Positions 1 to 10,637 are shown, counted from the first letter of the stretch. The stretch: DNA of 64,000 nt from Halostella limicola (GCF_003675875.1 NZ_RCDI01000001.1:62001-126000), one strand, 5' to 3'. The notes: generated from the letters alone by a model not told the origin. Translations and numbers: made by a program.

Positions 1-93
1 CCCCCGCGTGGGCGCAATAACGATTAGGGACATCACCCGTTGAGGGCCTGAGCGGCCCCGGAAGTAATTATCGTACAGTCCGTACCGTCGGCA

Positions 94-3000
94 ATGACTC
101 CGCCAGAGATCCCGTCGACGGTGGACGTCGGCGTGGGGCTCACACAGGCGATGCAGCCGGGAGAGCCGTTTCCCGCGGTCGCCGGGATGCTGTTGTTCGG
201 ACTTGTCGGTATGGTCGTCAAGGGTGACCCGGAGAGCGCCATCGCGACCCTGACGCGGAAAGTAGAGCAGATCCGGGCCGGGGACTACGACGTCGACCTG
301 TCCATCGACCGGGACGACGAGGTCGGCCGCCTGTACGAGGCGGTCGACGCGCTCGTGAACACCCTCCGGGCGCGGGAGCGGGCGCTCCGGCGGCAGCGAC
401 GGCTCCTCCGGGCCGAGCGCGAGCGCGCGTCGTCGCTGTTCGAGAACACGACCGACTGCGTGGCCCACGTGGACCTGACGGACGACGACGTGCTGGTCCG
501 GGAGGTCAACGAGCGGTTCGAAGAGGTGTTCGGCTACGACGGTGAGGCGATCGAGGGCGAGTCGATCATCGACCTCGTCGTGCCGGAGGGCAAACTCGAG
601 GAGTCGCGGGAGATGCGCCGAGAGATCCGAAAGGAGGAGAACGCCATCGACCGGGAAGTGGTGCGGGAGACGGCCGACGGGACCGGCAACTTCCTGTTCC
701 GGTTCGTCCCCATCAACGGGGACCGGACGGGACCGCCCGACGAGGGGTACGCCGTCTACACCGACGTCACCGAGCGCAGGGAGCGCGAGCGCGAACTGGA
801 GCGCTACCGGGAGTACACCGACCACGTCCTCGACGCCGTCGACGACGTGTTCTACGTGCTCGACGCCGAGGGGAACGTCCGGCGCTGGAACGAGCGACTG
901 AACGGGGTCACCGGGTACACGGACGAGGAGATAGAGGGGATGCACGCCGCCGACTTCTTCGACGACCCCGATCGGGAACGGGTCGCGGAGGCGGTCGAGA
1001 CGGCGTTCGAGACCGGGCGTACCCGCATCGAAGCGTCCTACCGGACCAAGGACGGTGAGCGCGTCCCGCACGAGTTCGTCGCGACCCCGGTCACGGATCC
1101 GGAGGGGGAGCCGATCCTAGTCGGGATCGGTCGCGACATCACGGAGCGCAGGGAGCGCGAGCGCGAACTCGAACTCAAGGACAGGGCGATCGAGGCCGCC
1201 CCGATCGGCATCACCATCACGGAGGGCGAGGACGGCGACAACCCGATCGTCTACGCGAACGAGGGGTTCGAACGGGTGACCGGCTACGCCGAGGAGGAGG
1301 CGCTGGGGCGCGACTGCCGGTTCCTGCAGGGCGAGGAGACGGCGGACGCGCCGGTCGAACGGCTGCGCGAGGCGATCGAGGCCGACGAGTCCGAATCGGT
1401 CGAGCTCCGCAACTACCGGAAGGACGGAACGGCGTTCTGGAACCGGGTGAGCGTGGCGCCGGTCGAGGACGAGGCGGGCGAAGTGACCCACTTCGTCGGG
1501 TTCCAGGAGGACGTCACGGACCGGAAGGAGAAAGAGCGCAGGCTGCGCGAGCGCGAGCGCGAACTCGAACGCCACAGGGAGTACACCGACGAGATCCTGG
1601 ACGCCATCGACGACGTGTTCTACGTGCTCGACGCCGAGGGGCACTTCCGCCGCTGGAACGAGAGCTTCACCGAGGTGACGGGGTACGACGACGAGGCGGT
1701 GGCCGAGATGAACGCCGCGGAGTTCTTCGAGGAGTCCGACCGCGAGCGGATCTGGGAGGCGACCGCGACGGCGTTCGAGACGGGGAGCGAGCGCGTCGAG
1801 ACGGAACTGGTGACGAACGACGGGGAGCGGATCCCCTACGAGTTCATCGGGACGGCGCTCCGCGACCCCGACGGGAACCCGGTGCTCGTCGGCGTCGGCC
1901 GCGACGTCTCGGAGCGCAAGGAGCGCGAGCGAGAACTCGAACGGTACGAGACGATCATCCAGGCGGTCGGCGACCCGGTGTACGCCCTCGACGGGGAGGG
2001 GTACTTCGAATTCGTCAACGACGCGATCGAACCGCTCACCGGCTACGAACCGGACGACATGATCGGCGAGCACGTCTCGACGGCGATGACCGACGAGGAC
2101 CTCGCCGAAGCGCGCGAGCTGACCCGCGAGTTACGCGCCGACGACGACGCCTTCTACCGGGCGTTCGAGATGGACCTCCAGACCGCCGACGGCGGCGCGG
2201 TCGAGACGGAGAACCACGTTGCGCTGCTGCCGGACGACGACGGGGAGTTCGCCGGGACAGCAGGTATCGTCCGCGACATCACGAAACGGAAGCGGCGCGA
2301 GCGGCAGCTCCGTGAGGCGAACGAGCGCCTCGGCGCCATCGTCGGGGCGTCGCCGGCGGCGCTTGTCTCGACGGATCTGGAAGGCAACGTCGACCTCTGG
2401 AACCCCGCCGCCGAGCGCATCTTCGGCTGGAGCGCTGACGAGGTACAGGGCGTCCGGCTCCCCATCGTCCCGGACGACAGGGAGAACGAGTTCGCCGAGG
2501 TGCGCGAGCGGATCGATGCCGGCGAGGTCGTCACGGGAATGGAGACCAAGCGGCGGACCAGAGACGGGACGCTCGTCGACGTCAGCCTCTCGGCCGCGCC
2601 GTTGCGCGACTCCGACGGCGAGGTCGCGGGGCTGGTCGCCGCGATCGAGGACGTCTCGAAGCGCAAGGAGCAGGAGCGCGAACTGGAGCGGACCAAGGAC
2701 CTGCTCGAACAGGCGCAGCGGCTGGCCGCCGTCGGGGGCTGGGAGCTGGACGTCAGGGAGGACCGGCCGACCGTGGCGTGGACGGACGAGCTGTACGAGA
2801 TATTCGACGTCCCGCCCGGCACGGACGTCGCGCTCGACGAGGCGCTGAACCTCTATCACCCCGACGACAGGGACGCCATCGAAGACGCCGTCCGGACGGC
2901 CACCGAGTCGGGCGAGAGCTACGACGTCGAGGCACGGATCATCACCCGGTCGGGCGAGGAGCGGTGGGTCCGGTCGATCGGCGAACCGATAGTCGACGGC

Positions 3001-5559
3001 GACGAGGTCGTCGAACTCCGCGGGTCGGTGCAGGACATCACCGACCGGAAGCGGCGCGAGCACAAGCTGGAGCGGACGTCCGAACTGCTCGAACAGTCCC
3101 AGCGGATCGCGGAAGTGGGCGGCTGGACGGTCGACGTGACGGACGAACCGGAGAACCGTCTGACGGAGTGGACCGAGAAGATGTTCGACATCTTCGAGCT
3201 GTCGAGGGACGGACCGCTGCTGGTGGAGAAGGCCCTCGAGTACTACCACCCGGACGACCGCGACGAGCAGCGCGAGGCCGTCGAGCGGGCGATAGAACGC
3301 GGCGAGGCGTGGGACCGCGAGGCGCGGCTGATCACCGCCGCGGGGAACGAGCGGTGGGTCCGGACGGCCGGCGAGCCGGTCGCCGAGGACGGCGAGGTGC
3401 GGCGGCTCTACGGCGCCGTGCAGGATATCACGGAGCGCAAGGAGCGCGAGGCGGAGCTGGAACGGACGAAGAACCTCCTGCAGCAGGCGGGACGCATCGC
3501 GAAGTTCGGCGGCTGGGAGCTCGACTTGCGGAGCGACCCACCGGAGATGACGTGGGACGACGAGCTGTACCGGATCCACGGCGTGTCGTCGGGCACGGAG
3601 ATAGACCTCGGGTCGACGCTCGAACTCTACCACGACGACGACAGGGACTTCATCGAGCGGAAGTTCCACGACGCGATCGAGACGGGCGAGGGGTACGACA
3701 TGGAGGTCCGCCTCTCCGCGACGGGGACGGACACCCGGTGGGTGCGCGCCATCGGTGAGCCCGTCTTCGATGACGGCGAGGTCGTCAAGCTCCGGGGGTC
3801 GGTGCAGGACATCACCGAACAGAAGGAGCGCGAACTGGCGCTCCGCTCGCTCCACGACACCGCCCGCGGCCTGCTCAACACCGAGGCGGCCCCAGAGGTG
3901 GCCGAACTGGTGGTCGACGCCGCCGAGGACGTCGTCGACGTGGCGGGCGTCGGCATCTACCTGTTCGACGGCGAGGCGACGGGGCTCGAACGGGTCTCCT
4001 GCAGCAGCGCCTTCACGAGCGTCTGCTGCGGCGAGGAAGTGGTGACGGCCGGCGACATGGACTCCCCGCTCTGGGACTCGTTCGTCACGAACACGCAGAC
4101 GGTCGTCGACGACCCAGCCTCGTTCGACGGGTCCACCCTGTTCGACGACGAGGTTGACGAGGCGCTGCTGGTGCCGCTCGGGGACCACGGCGTCGTCGTC
4201 GTCGCGGCCGCGGAGCCGATAGACGAGGGGACGCGGCGGCACGTCGAGACGCTCGCCGCGACGACGGAGGCCGCGTTCGACCGCCTGGAGAGCGAGGAGA
4301 GCCTCCGGGAGCGCGACGAGGAACTGGAGGCGCAGAACCGGCGGCTCCGGCGCCAGATCCAGATCAACGAGATCATCCGGTCGATCGACCAGTCGCTCAT
4401 CGGCGCGGAGAGCCAGGAGGAGATAGAGCGGACCGTCTGCGAGCGGCTCGTCGCGAGCGAGGACATCGAGTTCGCGTGGATCGGCGGCCCGGACGTCGCC
4501 GGGAGCGAACTCCGGCCGCGGGCGAGAGCCGGCGGCGACAAGGAGTATCTGGAGGCGGTGTTGCTGGACCTCGACGACCCCTCGCCGGAGCCCTCGGTCG
4601 GCGCGGCGACGACGGAGGAACCGGCGGTCGTCCGGAACGTCGTCGACCGGCTGAAAGAGGAGCCCTGGCGAAAGGACGCGCTTTCCCGGAACTTCCACTC
4701 GATCGTCGCCGTCCCGCTCTCGGTCGACGAGTACTCGTACGGGGTCCTCACGGTGTACGCCGACGAGCCCAACGCCTTCGGCGATCTGGAGTGTGAAGTG
4801 TTCGCAGAGCTCGGCGAGAGCATCGCGAACTCCATCACCGCGGTGAAGACCCGGCAGGCGCTGTACGCCGACGCCCACCTGGAGCTCACGCTGCGGCTCG
4901 ACGCCTCGGACGCCCTCCTGTCGCGGATCGCGCGGGCGGCCGACTGCGAGGTCGAGTACGAGGGGATGGGCACGCACGCGTCCGACGAGACGCGGCTGTT
5001 CTTCTCGACGACCGGCGCGGACGCCGACGCGGTACAGCGCGTGCTCGACGACCTAGTCTCCGTCGAGGAGAGCCGGCTCATCAGCGAGGGCGACGACCGC
5101 TGCCTCTTCGAGGCGACCGTCTCCCGCGACCTGATCGCGTCGCGGCTCGTCCGCCACGGCGGCAGCCCGCGGTCGATGCGCGCGGACGCCGACGGCATGG
5201 AGGTGGTCGTCGACGTGCCGACGACGACCGACGTCCGGGAGTTCATCGGGATGCTCCGGGACGCGTATCCGAGCGTCGAGCTCGCCGCCCGCCGCGACGT
5301 CCAGCGGGCGACCCACACCCGTCGGGACCTCGTGCGGTCGCTGTTCGAGAACCTGACGGACAGGCAGCTGGAGGTGCTGCGGACCGCCTACTTCAGCGGG
5401 TTCTTCGAGTGGCCGCGGGAGAGCACGGGCGAGGACGTCGCCGAGATGCTCGGGGTGTCTCAGCCGACCGTCAACCGCCACCTGCGGCTCGGCCAGGGCC
5501 GCCTCCTCGAACAGCTGTTCGACGACGAGGAGTCGGCGCTGACCGCGGACGGCGACTAG
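94..5559 (+). CDS. Giant multi-PAS/LOV sensor-regulator with GAF, BAT and HTH_10 domains
   Basis: 1,821 residues, predicted signal-responsive transcription regulator of the bacterio-opsin-activator (Bat) type. Order seen: a short hydrophobic stretch (about 28-42), HAMP (about 43-95), nine PAS domains (about 110-1245), GAF (about 1250-1400), a charged coiled coil, a second GAF/BAT region, and a C-terminal HTH_10 (about 1750-1805; [30 protein letters not shown]). PAS3 (about 365-478) carries the LOV signature GRDCRFLQG with Cys408, then NYRKDG and FVGFQEDVT, so FMN photochemistry is plausible. PAS2 and PAS4 are near-copies, as are PAS7-9 (GGWELD type). There is no kinase domain, so output is probably direct DNA binding. 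The start is uncertain: in-frame stops lie at 25 and 49, and ATG211 just before HAMP would remove the hydrophobic segment. Target genes are not apparent. Confidence 0.9.
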   Translation: MTPPEIPSTVDVGVGLTQAMQPGEPFPAVAGMLLFGLVGMVVKGDPESAIATLTRKVEQIRAGDYDVDLSIDRDDEVGRLYEAVDALVNTLRARERALRRQRRLLRAERERASSLFENTTDCVAHVDLTDDDVLVREVNERFEEVFGYDGEAIEGESIIDLVVPEGKLEESREMRREIRKEENAIDREVVRETADGTGNFLFRFVPINGDRTGPPDEGYAVYTDVTERRERERELERYREYTDHVLDAVDDVFYVLDAEGNVRRWNERLNGVTGYTDEEIEGMHAADFFDDPDRERVAEAVETAFETGRTRIEASYRTKDGERVPHEFVATPVTDPEGEPILVGIGRDITERRERERELELKDRAIEAAPIGITITEGEDGDNPIVYANEGFERVTGYAEEEALGRDCRFLQGEETADAPVERLREAIEADESESVELRNYRKDGTAFWNRVSVAPVEDEAGEVTHFVGFQEDVTDRKEKERRLRERERELERHREYTDEILDAIDDVFYVLDAEGHFRRWNESFTEVTGYDDEAVAEMNAAEFFEESDRERIWEATATAFETGSERVETELVTNDGERIPYEFIGTALRDPDGNPVLVGVGRDVSERKERERELERYETIIQAVGDPVYALDGEGYFEFVNDAIEPLTGYEPDDMIGEHVSTAMTDEDLAEARELTRELRADDDAFYRAFEMDLQTADGGAVETENHVALLPDDDGEFAGTAGIVRDITKRKRRERQLREANERLGAIVGASPAALVSTDLEGNVDLWNPAAERIFGWSADEVQGVRLPIVPDDRENEFAEVRERIDAGEVVTGMETKRRTRDGTLVDVSLSAAPLRDSDGEVAGLVAAIEDVSKRKEQERELERTKDLLEQAQRLAAVGGWELDVREDRPTVAWTDELYEIFDVPPGTDVALDEALNLYHPDDRDAIEDAVRTATESGESYDVEARIITRSGEERWVRSIGEPIVDGDEVVELRGSVQDITDRKRREHKLERTSELLEQSQRIAEVGGWTVDVTDEPENRLTEWTEKMFDIFELSRDGPLLVEKALEYYHPDDRDEQREAVERAIERGEAWDREARLITAAGNERWVRTAGEPVAEDGEVRRLYGAVQDITERKEREAELERTKNLLQQAGRIAKFGGWELDLRSDPPEMTWDDELYRIHGVSSGTEIDLGSTLELYHDDDRDFIERKFHDAIETGEGYDMEVRLSATGTDTRWVRAIGEPVFDDGEVVKLRGSVQDITEQKERELALRSLHDTARGLLNTEAAPEVAELVVDAAEDVVDVAGVGIYLFDGEATGLERVSCSSAFTSVCCGEEVVTAGDMDSPLWDSFVTNTQTVVDDPASFDGSTLFDDEVDEALLVPLGDHGVVVVAAAEPIDEGTRRHVETLAATTEAAFDRLESEESLRERDEELEAQNRRLRRQIQINEIIRSIDQSLIGAESQEEIERTVCERLVASEDIEFAWIGGPDVAGSELRPRARAGGDKEYLEAVLLDLDDPSPEPSVGAATTEEPAVVRNVVDRLKEEPWRKDALSRNFHSIVAVPLSVDEYSYGVLTVYADEPNAFGDLECEVFAELGESIANSITAVKTRQALYADAHLELTLRLDASDALLSRIARAADCEVEYEGMGTHASDETRLFFSTTGADADAVQRVLDDLVSVEESRLISEGDDRCLFEATVSRDLIASRLVRHGGSPRSMRADADGMEVVVDVPTTTDVREFIGMLRDAYPSVELAARRDVQRATHTRRDLVRSLFENLTDRQLEVLRTAYFSGFFEWPRESTGEDVAEMLGVSQPTVNRHLRLGQGRLLEQLFDDEESALTADGD

Positions 5560-5566
5560 GTCAACT

Positions 5567-5574
5567 CATTTAAG
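5567..5574 (+). promoter_or_regulatory. TATA-like element of hjc
   Basis: An AT-rich CATTTAAG stands alone in GC-rich sequence about 28 bp before the hjc ATG. That spacing fits archaeal TATA/TFB placement and a leaderless transcript. Confidence 0.55.
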
Positions 5575-5599
5575 CGGGTGGGGAAGAGACCGTCGGTCG

Positions 5600-6115
5600 A
5601 TGTCGAACGCGAAGGGCGACCGGCGGGAGCGAGAGCTCGTGAACAAGCTCGACGAGGCGGGCTTCGCCGTGATGCGCGCCCCGGCCAGCGGGAGCGCGAC
5701 GGAGCGGGAGCTCCCGGACGTGCTGGCGGGCGACGGCGAGACGTTCTACGCCGTCGAGGCGAAGTCCAGCGCCGGCGACCCCATCTACCTCACCGGCGAG
5801 GAGGTCGAGGCGCTCGTGTACTTCTCGCAGAACTTCGGGGCGAAACCGCGCGTCGGGGTGCGGTTCGACCGCGAGGACTGGTACTTCTTCCACCCCGGCG
5901 ACCTCTACCGGACGGACGGCGGGAACTACCGGGTGAAACTGGAGACGGCGCTGTCGGACGGGACGGACTTCGCCGAGTTCACCGGCGAGTCGGAGAAGGT
6001 GACGCTCGACGAGGTGGGCGAGGACCCGGGCCCCGACCAGCGGGTGCTGGACGTGCTCGAAGCCGTGAAACGCGGCGACGTGTCGGTAGAGGAGGCGGCC
6101 GAGATGCTCGACTAG
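5600..6115 (+). CDS. hjc: Holliday junction resolvase Hjc
   Basis: 171 residues. Archaeal Hjc cuts four-way DNA junctions symmetrically during recombination and fork repair. The N-terminal nuclease core shows the family signature: [20 protein letters not shown] with the first catalytic Glu, PDVLA with the metal-binding Asp, and VEAKSS (E-x-K). The core is about 120 residues. The rest is an acidic C-terminal extension ending in a short helical motif ([10 protein letters not shown]), longer than in crenarchaeal Hjc. The ATG lies about 28 bp after a TATA-like element. The stop codon overlaps that of the convergent SWIM gene by three bases (CTAG). Confidence 0.93.
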   Translation: MSNAKGDRRERELVNKLDEAGFAVMRAPASGSATERELPDVLAGDGETFYAVEAKSSAGDPIYLTGEEVEALVYFSQNFGAKPRVGVRFDREDWYFFHPGDLYRTDGGNYRVKLETALSDGTDFAEFTGESEKVTLDEVGEDPGPDQRVLDVLEAVKRGDVSVEEAAEMLD

Positions 6116-6750
6116 TCGACCCGCTCCAGGCGAGAGCGCGGGAACGAGTAGACGCGGAGCGCCTCGGGCGTCGGGCCGTCCTCACCGATCTCCACGGACT
6201 GCGGGTAGACGACGCCGATCACGGGGTCGTCGCCGTCGTAGTCGCGGTTCGACGGGTACTCCGCGACGGTGTAGACGGAGTTCTCGACGGCCACCTCGTC
6301 GGCGCGCCTCCCGGAGACGGCGACGACCGTCAGGAAGTCGCCCGTCTCGCGGTCGATCATGCGGTCGCCCAGTCGGACGGCGTGGTCCTCGCAGAGCGTC
6401 GGGTCCGTCGCGTCGCGGTCGACGAAGGCGGTCTCGCCGCAGACGGCGCAGTCGTCGACGACCTTCCCGGGCGGCGGCACGCGCCCCTCGTTGACCTCGA
6501 TAGCGACGCGGCGGAGGTGTTTGCACCGCTCGCCGCGGATGCCGTGGTCCGGGCAGGTGCAGCGCCCGGCCGGGAGGTTGACGTGGTACGTGTTGCCGCT
6601 CTCGCTCTCGACCTCGTAGAGCTCGGTGCCGAAGGCGGCGACCGACATCTGTTCGGTGCGCGCTCGCAGCGACCGCTCGTCGAGTTCCGCGCCGCGGGGA
6701 ACGTCGAGCGTCGCTTTCGATGACGCGGCTGTGTTTTCGGTGTGCGTCAT
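6112..6750 (-). CDS. SWIM zinc-finger protein
   Basis: 212 residues. The SWIM motif CxCx(n)CxH is visible as [15 protein letters not shown] around residue 65, preceded by a strand (YHVNLPAGR). SWIM domains bind zinc and mediate DNA or protein contacts. A second pair of cysteines (CAVCGE, then LCEDH) suggests another zinc site in the middle. The C-terminal half is beta-rich with no motif I know. Proteins of this layout are common in haloarchaea without an assigned function. Convergent with hjc; no operon partner. Confidence 0.75.
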   Translation of the reverse strand: MTHTENTAASSKATLDVPRGAELDERSLRARTEQMSVAAFGTELYEVESESGNTYHVNLPAGRCTCPDHGIRGERCKHLRRVAIEVNEGRVPPPGKVVDDCAVCGETAFVDRDATDPTLCEDHAVRLGDRMIDRETGDFLTVVAVSGRRADEVAVENSVYTVAEYPSNRDYDGDDPVIGVVYPQSVEIGEDGPTPEALRVYSFPRSRLERVD

Positions 6751-6960
6751 GGGTTATCTTCGGGATGCCGAAACGCCGGTATCCGGCGCGTTGGTGCGGT
6801 CCCGTGCCCGTTCTTGGGGTTCTGTACGGGTAAGTGTTTCACGTACGTGGATCGACACGACCGCGCGCGGAGGGGTCGCCGGCCGCGACCGATTCGGCAA
6901 GTCCGGCGAACCCGGCAGGCAAGCGCAACGCTAACGCCCGCGAGGATCGTAGCCGGGGCC

Positions 6961-7290
6961 ATGAGAGCGCTCCACGCCTCGCCGACCGCGGGCGATCCGG
7001 CGCTGGTCGCCGTCCTGACGCTCGCCGGCCTCGGGTCCGCCGTCGTCCTCGGCCTCGGGCTGGCGGCGTTCGCGCGGCGGCGGTCGGCCTCGTACCTGCT
7101 CGTCGCGCTAGCCGTCGCCACGCTCGTCGCCCGGACGGCCGTCGCCGCGCTGACGATGGCCGGCGTCGTCCCCGACGCGTCCCACCACCTCTCCGAGCAC
7201 GCGCTGGACGTGCTGATGGTCGCGCTGGTGATCGCCGCCGTGTACCGCGCGCGAACGACCGCGCCCGACGTCCGGGGGGAGGAAGCGTGA
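6961..7290 (+). CDS. Small membrane protein paired with a winged-helix regulator
   Basis: 109 residues with about three hydrophobic helices (around 15-38, 44-65 and 78-95) and a short charged tail. ATG6961 is chosen because it starts just before the first helix; an upstream in-frame extension is Arg-rich and low quality. The stop overlaps the GTG of the next gene (GTGA at 7287-7290), so the two are translationally coupled. Such membrane-protein/HTH pairs are frequent in haloarchaea, and the regulator may respond to a membrane signal. That is inference; the function is unknown. Confidence 0.7.
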   Translation: MRALHASPTAGDPALVAVLTLAGLGSAVVLGLGLAAFARRRSASYLLVALAVATLVARTAVAALTMAGVVPDASHHLSEHALDVLMVALVIAAVYRARTTAPDVRGEEA

Positions 7291-7799
7291 GCGAGACGCG
7301 AGCCCGCATCGAACGGCGGATCGGCGAGGACCCCGGCGTCCACTTCAACGAGCTGGTCCGGGCGCTCGATCTCGCCCCCGGTCAGGTCCAGTACCACGTC
7401 GGCCGGCTGCTCGACGCCGGTCGCCTCGACCGCGAGCGGCTGTACGGGCGGACCCACTACTTCCCGCCGGAGACCGACGAGTGGGAGCGCGGCGCGCTCT
7501 CGCTGTGTCGGCGGGAGACGGCGCGAGACGTGCTCGCGTCCCTCATCGTCTCCGGCCCCCAGCGGCCGGCGGCCGTGGCCGACGACCTGGGCGTTGCCCG
7601 GAGCACGCTGGAGTGGCATCTCGACCACCTCGTCGAGCAGGGCGTCGTCCGGAAGGAGCGCGACGACCGCGGGCGGGTGACGCTCGTCCTCGCGCGGCCG
7701 ACGGAGACCGCGCGACTCCTCGACGCCGTCTCGCCCTCGCTGCCGGAGCGCATGGTCGACCGGTTCACCCGGCTCGTCGACGACCTGTTCGCCGAGTAG
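7287..7799 (+). CDS. Tandem winged-helix transcription regulator
   Basis: 170 residues from a GTG start that overlaps the preceding stop codon. It shows two winged helix-turn-helix units: the first around 8-60 (VHFNELVRALDLAPGQVQYH, then a wing near LYGRTHYFPP), the second around 85-145 (AAVADDLGVARSTLEWHLDH, then RKERDDRGRVTLV). This is the arrangement of haloarchaeal MarR/ArsR-like double-wHTH proteins. The targets and signal are unknown. Its partner is most likely the membrane protein encoded just upstream. Confidence 0.82.
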   Translation: MSETRARIERRIGEDPGVHFNELVRALDLAPGQVQYHVGRLLDAGRLDRERLYGRTHYFPPETDEWERGALSLCRRETARDVLASLIVSGPQRPAAVADDLGVARSTLEWHLDHLVEQGVVRKERDDRGRVTLVLARPTETARLLDAVSPSLPERMVDRFTRLVDDLFAE

Positions 7800-7855
7800 G
7801 GCGTGCTCGACCGGCCTTCGAAGCGCTTTTGCCCGCCGCGAGTCAGGGGCGAGGT

Positions 7856-8104
7856 ATGGAACGACAGACGCTGGTCGAGATCGCCGTCTCGGCCGGGTCC
7901 GTTGCGATAATGATCGGCGCGATGATGTTCGTCGGGGTCAGCTACACGACGAACGGCGACCTGACGACAGAAGGGGGGAAGGTGCTCGTCGGCGTCATCT
8001 TCGCGTTCATCCTACTCATGTTCGCGGTCGGCTACGGCCTCGCGCGGGCCGACTTCCAGTCCGACGCCGAACAGGTCGAGTCCGACGGCGCGAACGGCGC
8101 CTGA
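7856..8104 (+). CDS. Two-helix small membrane protein
   Basis: 82 residues: a hydrophobic helix at about 7-28 (VSAGSVAIMIGAMMFVGVSY), a short loop with Gly and Thr, a second helix at about 43-62 and an acidic C-terminal tail. Third codon positions are GC-rich like those of its neighbours. It belongs to a widespread haloarchaeal family of unknown function. It is convergent with priL, separated by 8 bp. Confidence 0.65.
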   Translation: MERQTLVEIAVSAGSVAIMIGAMMFVGVSYTTNGDLTTEGGKVLVGVIFAFILLMFAVGYGLARADFQSDAEQVESDGANGA

Positions 8105-8112
8105 ACCGCCGG

Positions 8113-9135
8113 CTATTCTCCCGGGTCCGGCGCGGCCTCGGCCGCGTCGAGGCGCTTCTCGTAGTACTTCAGCGGGTGCGGTATCGTCTCGCAGACCTCG
8201 TCCTTGTTCACGCAGTCGCCGTAGGCGGCCATCGTCTCGCAGCTCGGCGGCGGGTACTCGGTGCCGCCGTCGGCGGTCGCGATACGGTCCGTCCGGTAGG
8301 ACTCGTCCGCGCCGCAGAACGACGCTATCTCCTCCTCGTCCATCCCGATCGCCGTCAAGAAGGAGGTCAGGACGAACCGCGAGTGCTCGGGCAGAGCCGC
8401 GCCCTCGCGGCTCCGCTCCAGCAGGTTCGCCACGCAGGGCGGGAACAGGTCGGGGGCGACCGTGTCGATGTCGCCGGAGAGCTCCAGGTCCGCGAGGAGG
8501 TCCTCGACGGCCTCGACGGCGTCGCCGAGTTCGGTCGCGATGGCGCCGGGGACCGACAGCGGCAGGCCCGCGCTCACCCGCTCCTCGACGGCCTGCCGGA
8601 GGAGCAGGTGGAGCTCCTCCCGGTCGACTGGCACGGCCCCGTCGGCGAGGGCGCGGGTGGCCAGTCGCCACCGGTCGCCGGGCAGGTCGCCCGACAGGCG
8701 CAGGTAGTCGCCGACGGCGACGCGGTAGCCGCCGTCGGTCTCGGCGACGGCGCCGTCGAGGTCGAACTCGCCGAGGAGGCGGTCGAGCGCCATCCGCTCG
8801 CCGCTCGCGCTCCGCAGCCGGTCGCCCTCGAAGTCGCTCGTGAACCGCCGGTGGGCGGTGACGGCCTCGGCGCGGGCGTACTTGCGGGTGAGGACGGGGT
8901 CGTCGACGAGCGAGACGAGCACCCGCGCGACGGGGTACGAGAGGAGTTCGACCCGCGGCCGGCGGTGGGGGTCGCCGGTCGTGTCGCCGGAGAGGGCGGC
9001 CTCGACGCGACCCACGGCGCGGTCGACCGCGGCCGGGTCCTCGCGGGCGACGAGATCGGCCAGATCGACCGCCGCGGCGTCCACCGCCTCCCGGGCGGCG
9101 TCGAGGAATGGGTACCGGGCGTGGAACCGTTTCAT
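8113..9135 (-). CDS. priL: DNA primase large subunit PriL
   Basis: 340 residues. PriL supports the catalytic subunit PriS in RNA/DNA primer synthesis and carries a [4Fe-4S] cluster in its C-terminal domain. The four expected cysteines are present in order: FPPCVANLL, SFCGAD, PPSCETM and YGDCVNKDEVC. The N-terminal helical domain begins MKRFHARYPFL as in other euryarchaeal PriL. A TATA element (read on this strand as CGTTTTATCGG, 9160-9170) sits about 28 bp upstream, so the mRNA is probably leaderless. PriS is not in the window. Confidence 0.92.
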   Translation of the reverse strand: MKRFHARYPFLDAAREAVDAAAVDLADLVAREDPAAVDRAVGRVEAALSGDTTGDPHRRPRVELLSYPVARVLVSLVDDPVLTRKYARAEAVTAHRRFTSDFEGDRLRSASGERMALDRLLGEFDLDGAVAETDGGYRVAVGDYLRLSGDLPGDRWRLATRALADGAVPVDREELHLLLRQAVEERVSAGLPLSVPGAIATELGDAVEAVEDLLADLELSGDIDTVAPDLFPPCVANLLERSREGAALPEHSRFVLTSFLTAIGMDEEEIASFCGADESYRTDRIATADGGTEYPPPSCETMAAYGDCVNKDEVCETIPHPLKYYEKRLDAAEAAPDPGE

Positions 9136-9177
9136 CGGCGACCCATTCCGCGCGGGTACCGATAAAACGCCCGGTCG

Positions 9178-9198
9178 CGGGTAAGCGGCTCTTACCCG
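9178..9198. promoter_or_regulatory. Perfect 8-bp inverted repeat between priL and an MFS gene
   Basis: CGGGTAAG and CTTACCCG flank a 5-bp spacer. The element lies about 10 bp beyond the priL TATA box and about 90 bp before the MFS start, where a repressor or activator of either gene could bind. Confidence 0.4.
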
Positions 9199-9285
9199 TC
9201 GACCGAGGGACGAGCACCGCGGAAGCGCCGCGATACCGCACGTTCGGTGCGTACGCTTACCGTCGTCGCCGCCGTGGAGAGCACC

Positions 9286-10611
9286 GTGTCAGTGAACCCG
9301 GACGCCGCCGACCGCCGCGGGGTTGGGACGGTCGTGTTCGTCGTCTTCCTGGACCTGCTCGGGTTCGGCATCGTCATCCCCATCCTGCCGTTCTACGTCC
9401 GGAGCTTCGGGGTGAGCGACGTGTACATCGGCCTGCTGGCCGCGTCGTACTCGCTGCTGCAGTTCGGGTTCGCGCCGGTGCTGGGCCGGCTGAGCGACGC
9501 GCGCGGCCGCCGCCCCGTCCTCGTGCTGTCGCTGCTCGGGAGCGCAGTCGCCTGGACGGCGTTCGGCGTCGGCGGCAGCCTCGCGGTCCTGTTCGCCGCT
9601 CGGATGCTCGCCGGGGCGATGGGCGGGAACATCGCGGCGGCCCAGGCGTACATCGCGGACGTGACGCCGCCGGAGGACCGGGCCGGGGCGCTCGGCCTCG
9701 TCGGCGCGGCGTTCGGCCTCGGCTTCGTGTTCGGTCCCGCGGTCGGCGGGCTGTTCGCGAGCGACGCCGCCGTCGGCCTGGCACGGAGCGTCCTCCCCGC
9801 CGCGGTGCCGGCGACCCGGTTCTCCCTCCCGAGCTTCGCGGCCGCCGCGAGCAGCCTCCTCGCCGCCGGGTTCGCGGTCCGCTTCCTCCGCGAGACGGGC
9901 GCGCCGAAGCCGGCGCCGCGGCTGCCGCTGTCGTGGCCGCGACGCGTTCGGCGGGTCGTCGCGCCGACCGAGGCGGACGCCGACGCCGTGCGGCTCCGTC
10001 CGTTCGTGCTCGCGTACTTCCTCGTGTCGCTGGCCTTCTCGGGCGTGCAGGTGATGTTCATCCCGTACGTCGCTGACGTGTACGGCTACTCCGCGACGCA
10101 GGCGGCCGGGCTGCTCGCGTACGTTGGCGTCTTCGGCATCCTGAACCAGGGCGTGATCGTCGGCCGCCTCGCGAAGCGGGTCCCCGTCTCGGTCGTCGCG
10201 ACCGCCGGCGCGGCCGTCCTCCTCGTCGCCCTCGCCGGGCTCCCCTTCACGCCCCAGATCGGCCGCGCGGTCGTCCCAGCGAACGCCGTCGTCGCGCCGG
10301 AGCTCGTCGCCCTGCTCGTCGCGCTCCCGCTGCTCTCGTTCGGCAACGGGCTACTCTCGGTCGGGCTGACGACGCTCGTCTCGACGGCGACCGGGGCCGA
10401 CAGACAGGGGAGCGCCTTCGGCGTCACGCAGGGGGCCGGCAGCCTCGGCCGCACCGTCGGGCCGCCGGTGATGGCCGCGCTGTACGCGGCGGCGGCGTAC
10501 TGGACGCCGTTCGTGGTCGGTGCGGCCCTCCTCGTGCCGGTCGTCGTCGCCCTGATCCGGATCGCGTCCGTCCCGCCCTCGTCCCCGGCGGACCCCGATC
10601 GCACGAACTAA
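9286..10611 (+). CDS. MFS multidrug-type exporter (TetA/DHA1-like)
   Basis: About 441 residues with some 12 hydrophobic segments. The first helix region FLDLLGFGIVIPILPFYVR is typical of the DHA1 drug:H+ antiporter family, and motif A is present as GRLSDARGRRPVL after TM2. The protein is therefore likely a proton-coupled exporter, with the substrate not predictable. GTG9286 (VSVNPD) is preferred; GTG9247 and GTG9292 are alternatives. A weak TATA-like CGCTTACCG lies about 30 bp before 9286, and the 8-bp inverted repeat lies further upstream. Confidence 0.82.
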   Translation: MSVNPDAADRRGVGTVVFVVFLDLLGFGIVIPILPFYVRSFGVSDVYIGLLAASYSLLQFGFAPVLGRLSDARGRRPVLVLSLLGSAVAWTAFGVGGSLAVLFAARMLAGAMGGNIAAAQAYIADVTPPEDRAGALGLVGAAFGLGFVFGPAVGGLFASDAAVGLARSVLPAAVPATRFSLPSFAAAASSLLAAGFAVRFLRETGAPKPAPRLPLSWPRRVRRVVAPTEADADAVRLRPFVLAYFLVSLAFSGVQVMFIPYVADVYGYSATQAAGLLAYVGVFGILNQGVIVGRLAKRVPVSVVATAGAAVLLVALAGLPFTPQIGRAVVPANAVVAPELVALLVALPLLSFGNGLLSVGLTTLVSTATGADRQGSAFGVTQGAGSLGRTVGPPVMAALYAAAAYWTPFVVGAALLVPVVVALIRIASVPPSSPADPDRTN

Positions 10612-10637
10612 GTCGGCGCGTTCGCCTATGAGAGTCC

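Noticed and set aside
33-242. Minus-strand frame of 69 codons with a Ser/Thr/Gly-rich sequence at the window start
   Set aside because: It overlaps the start of the PAS regulator and shows no signal peptide, domain or promoter.
2131-4977. Long open frame on the strand opposite the PAS regulator (948 codons), and similar long antisense frames at 50471-53047, 44789-46699 and 34622-37960
   Set aside because: Long antisense frames arise from GC-rich codon bias (GNC codons read as open frames on the other strand). The compositions are Arg/Val/Leu-rich with no domains, and each mirrors a confidently identified gene.
6742-7290. Extended start at 6742 for the membrane protein before the winged-helix gene
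   Set aside because: The added 73 residues are Arg-rich and unlike haloarchaeal proteins; ATG6961 gives a clean membrane protein.
9247-9285. Upstream GTG start for the MFS exporter
   Set aside because: It adds 13 residues not typical of the family; a TATA-like element falls inside this stretch.
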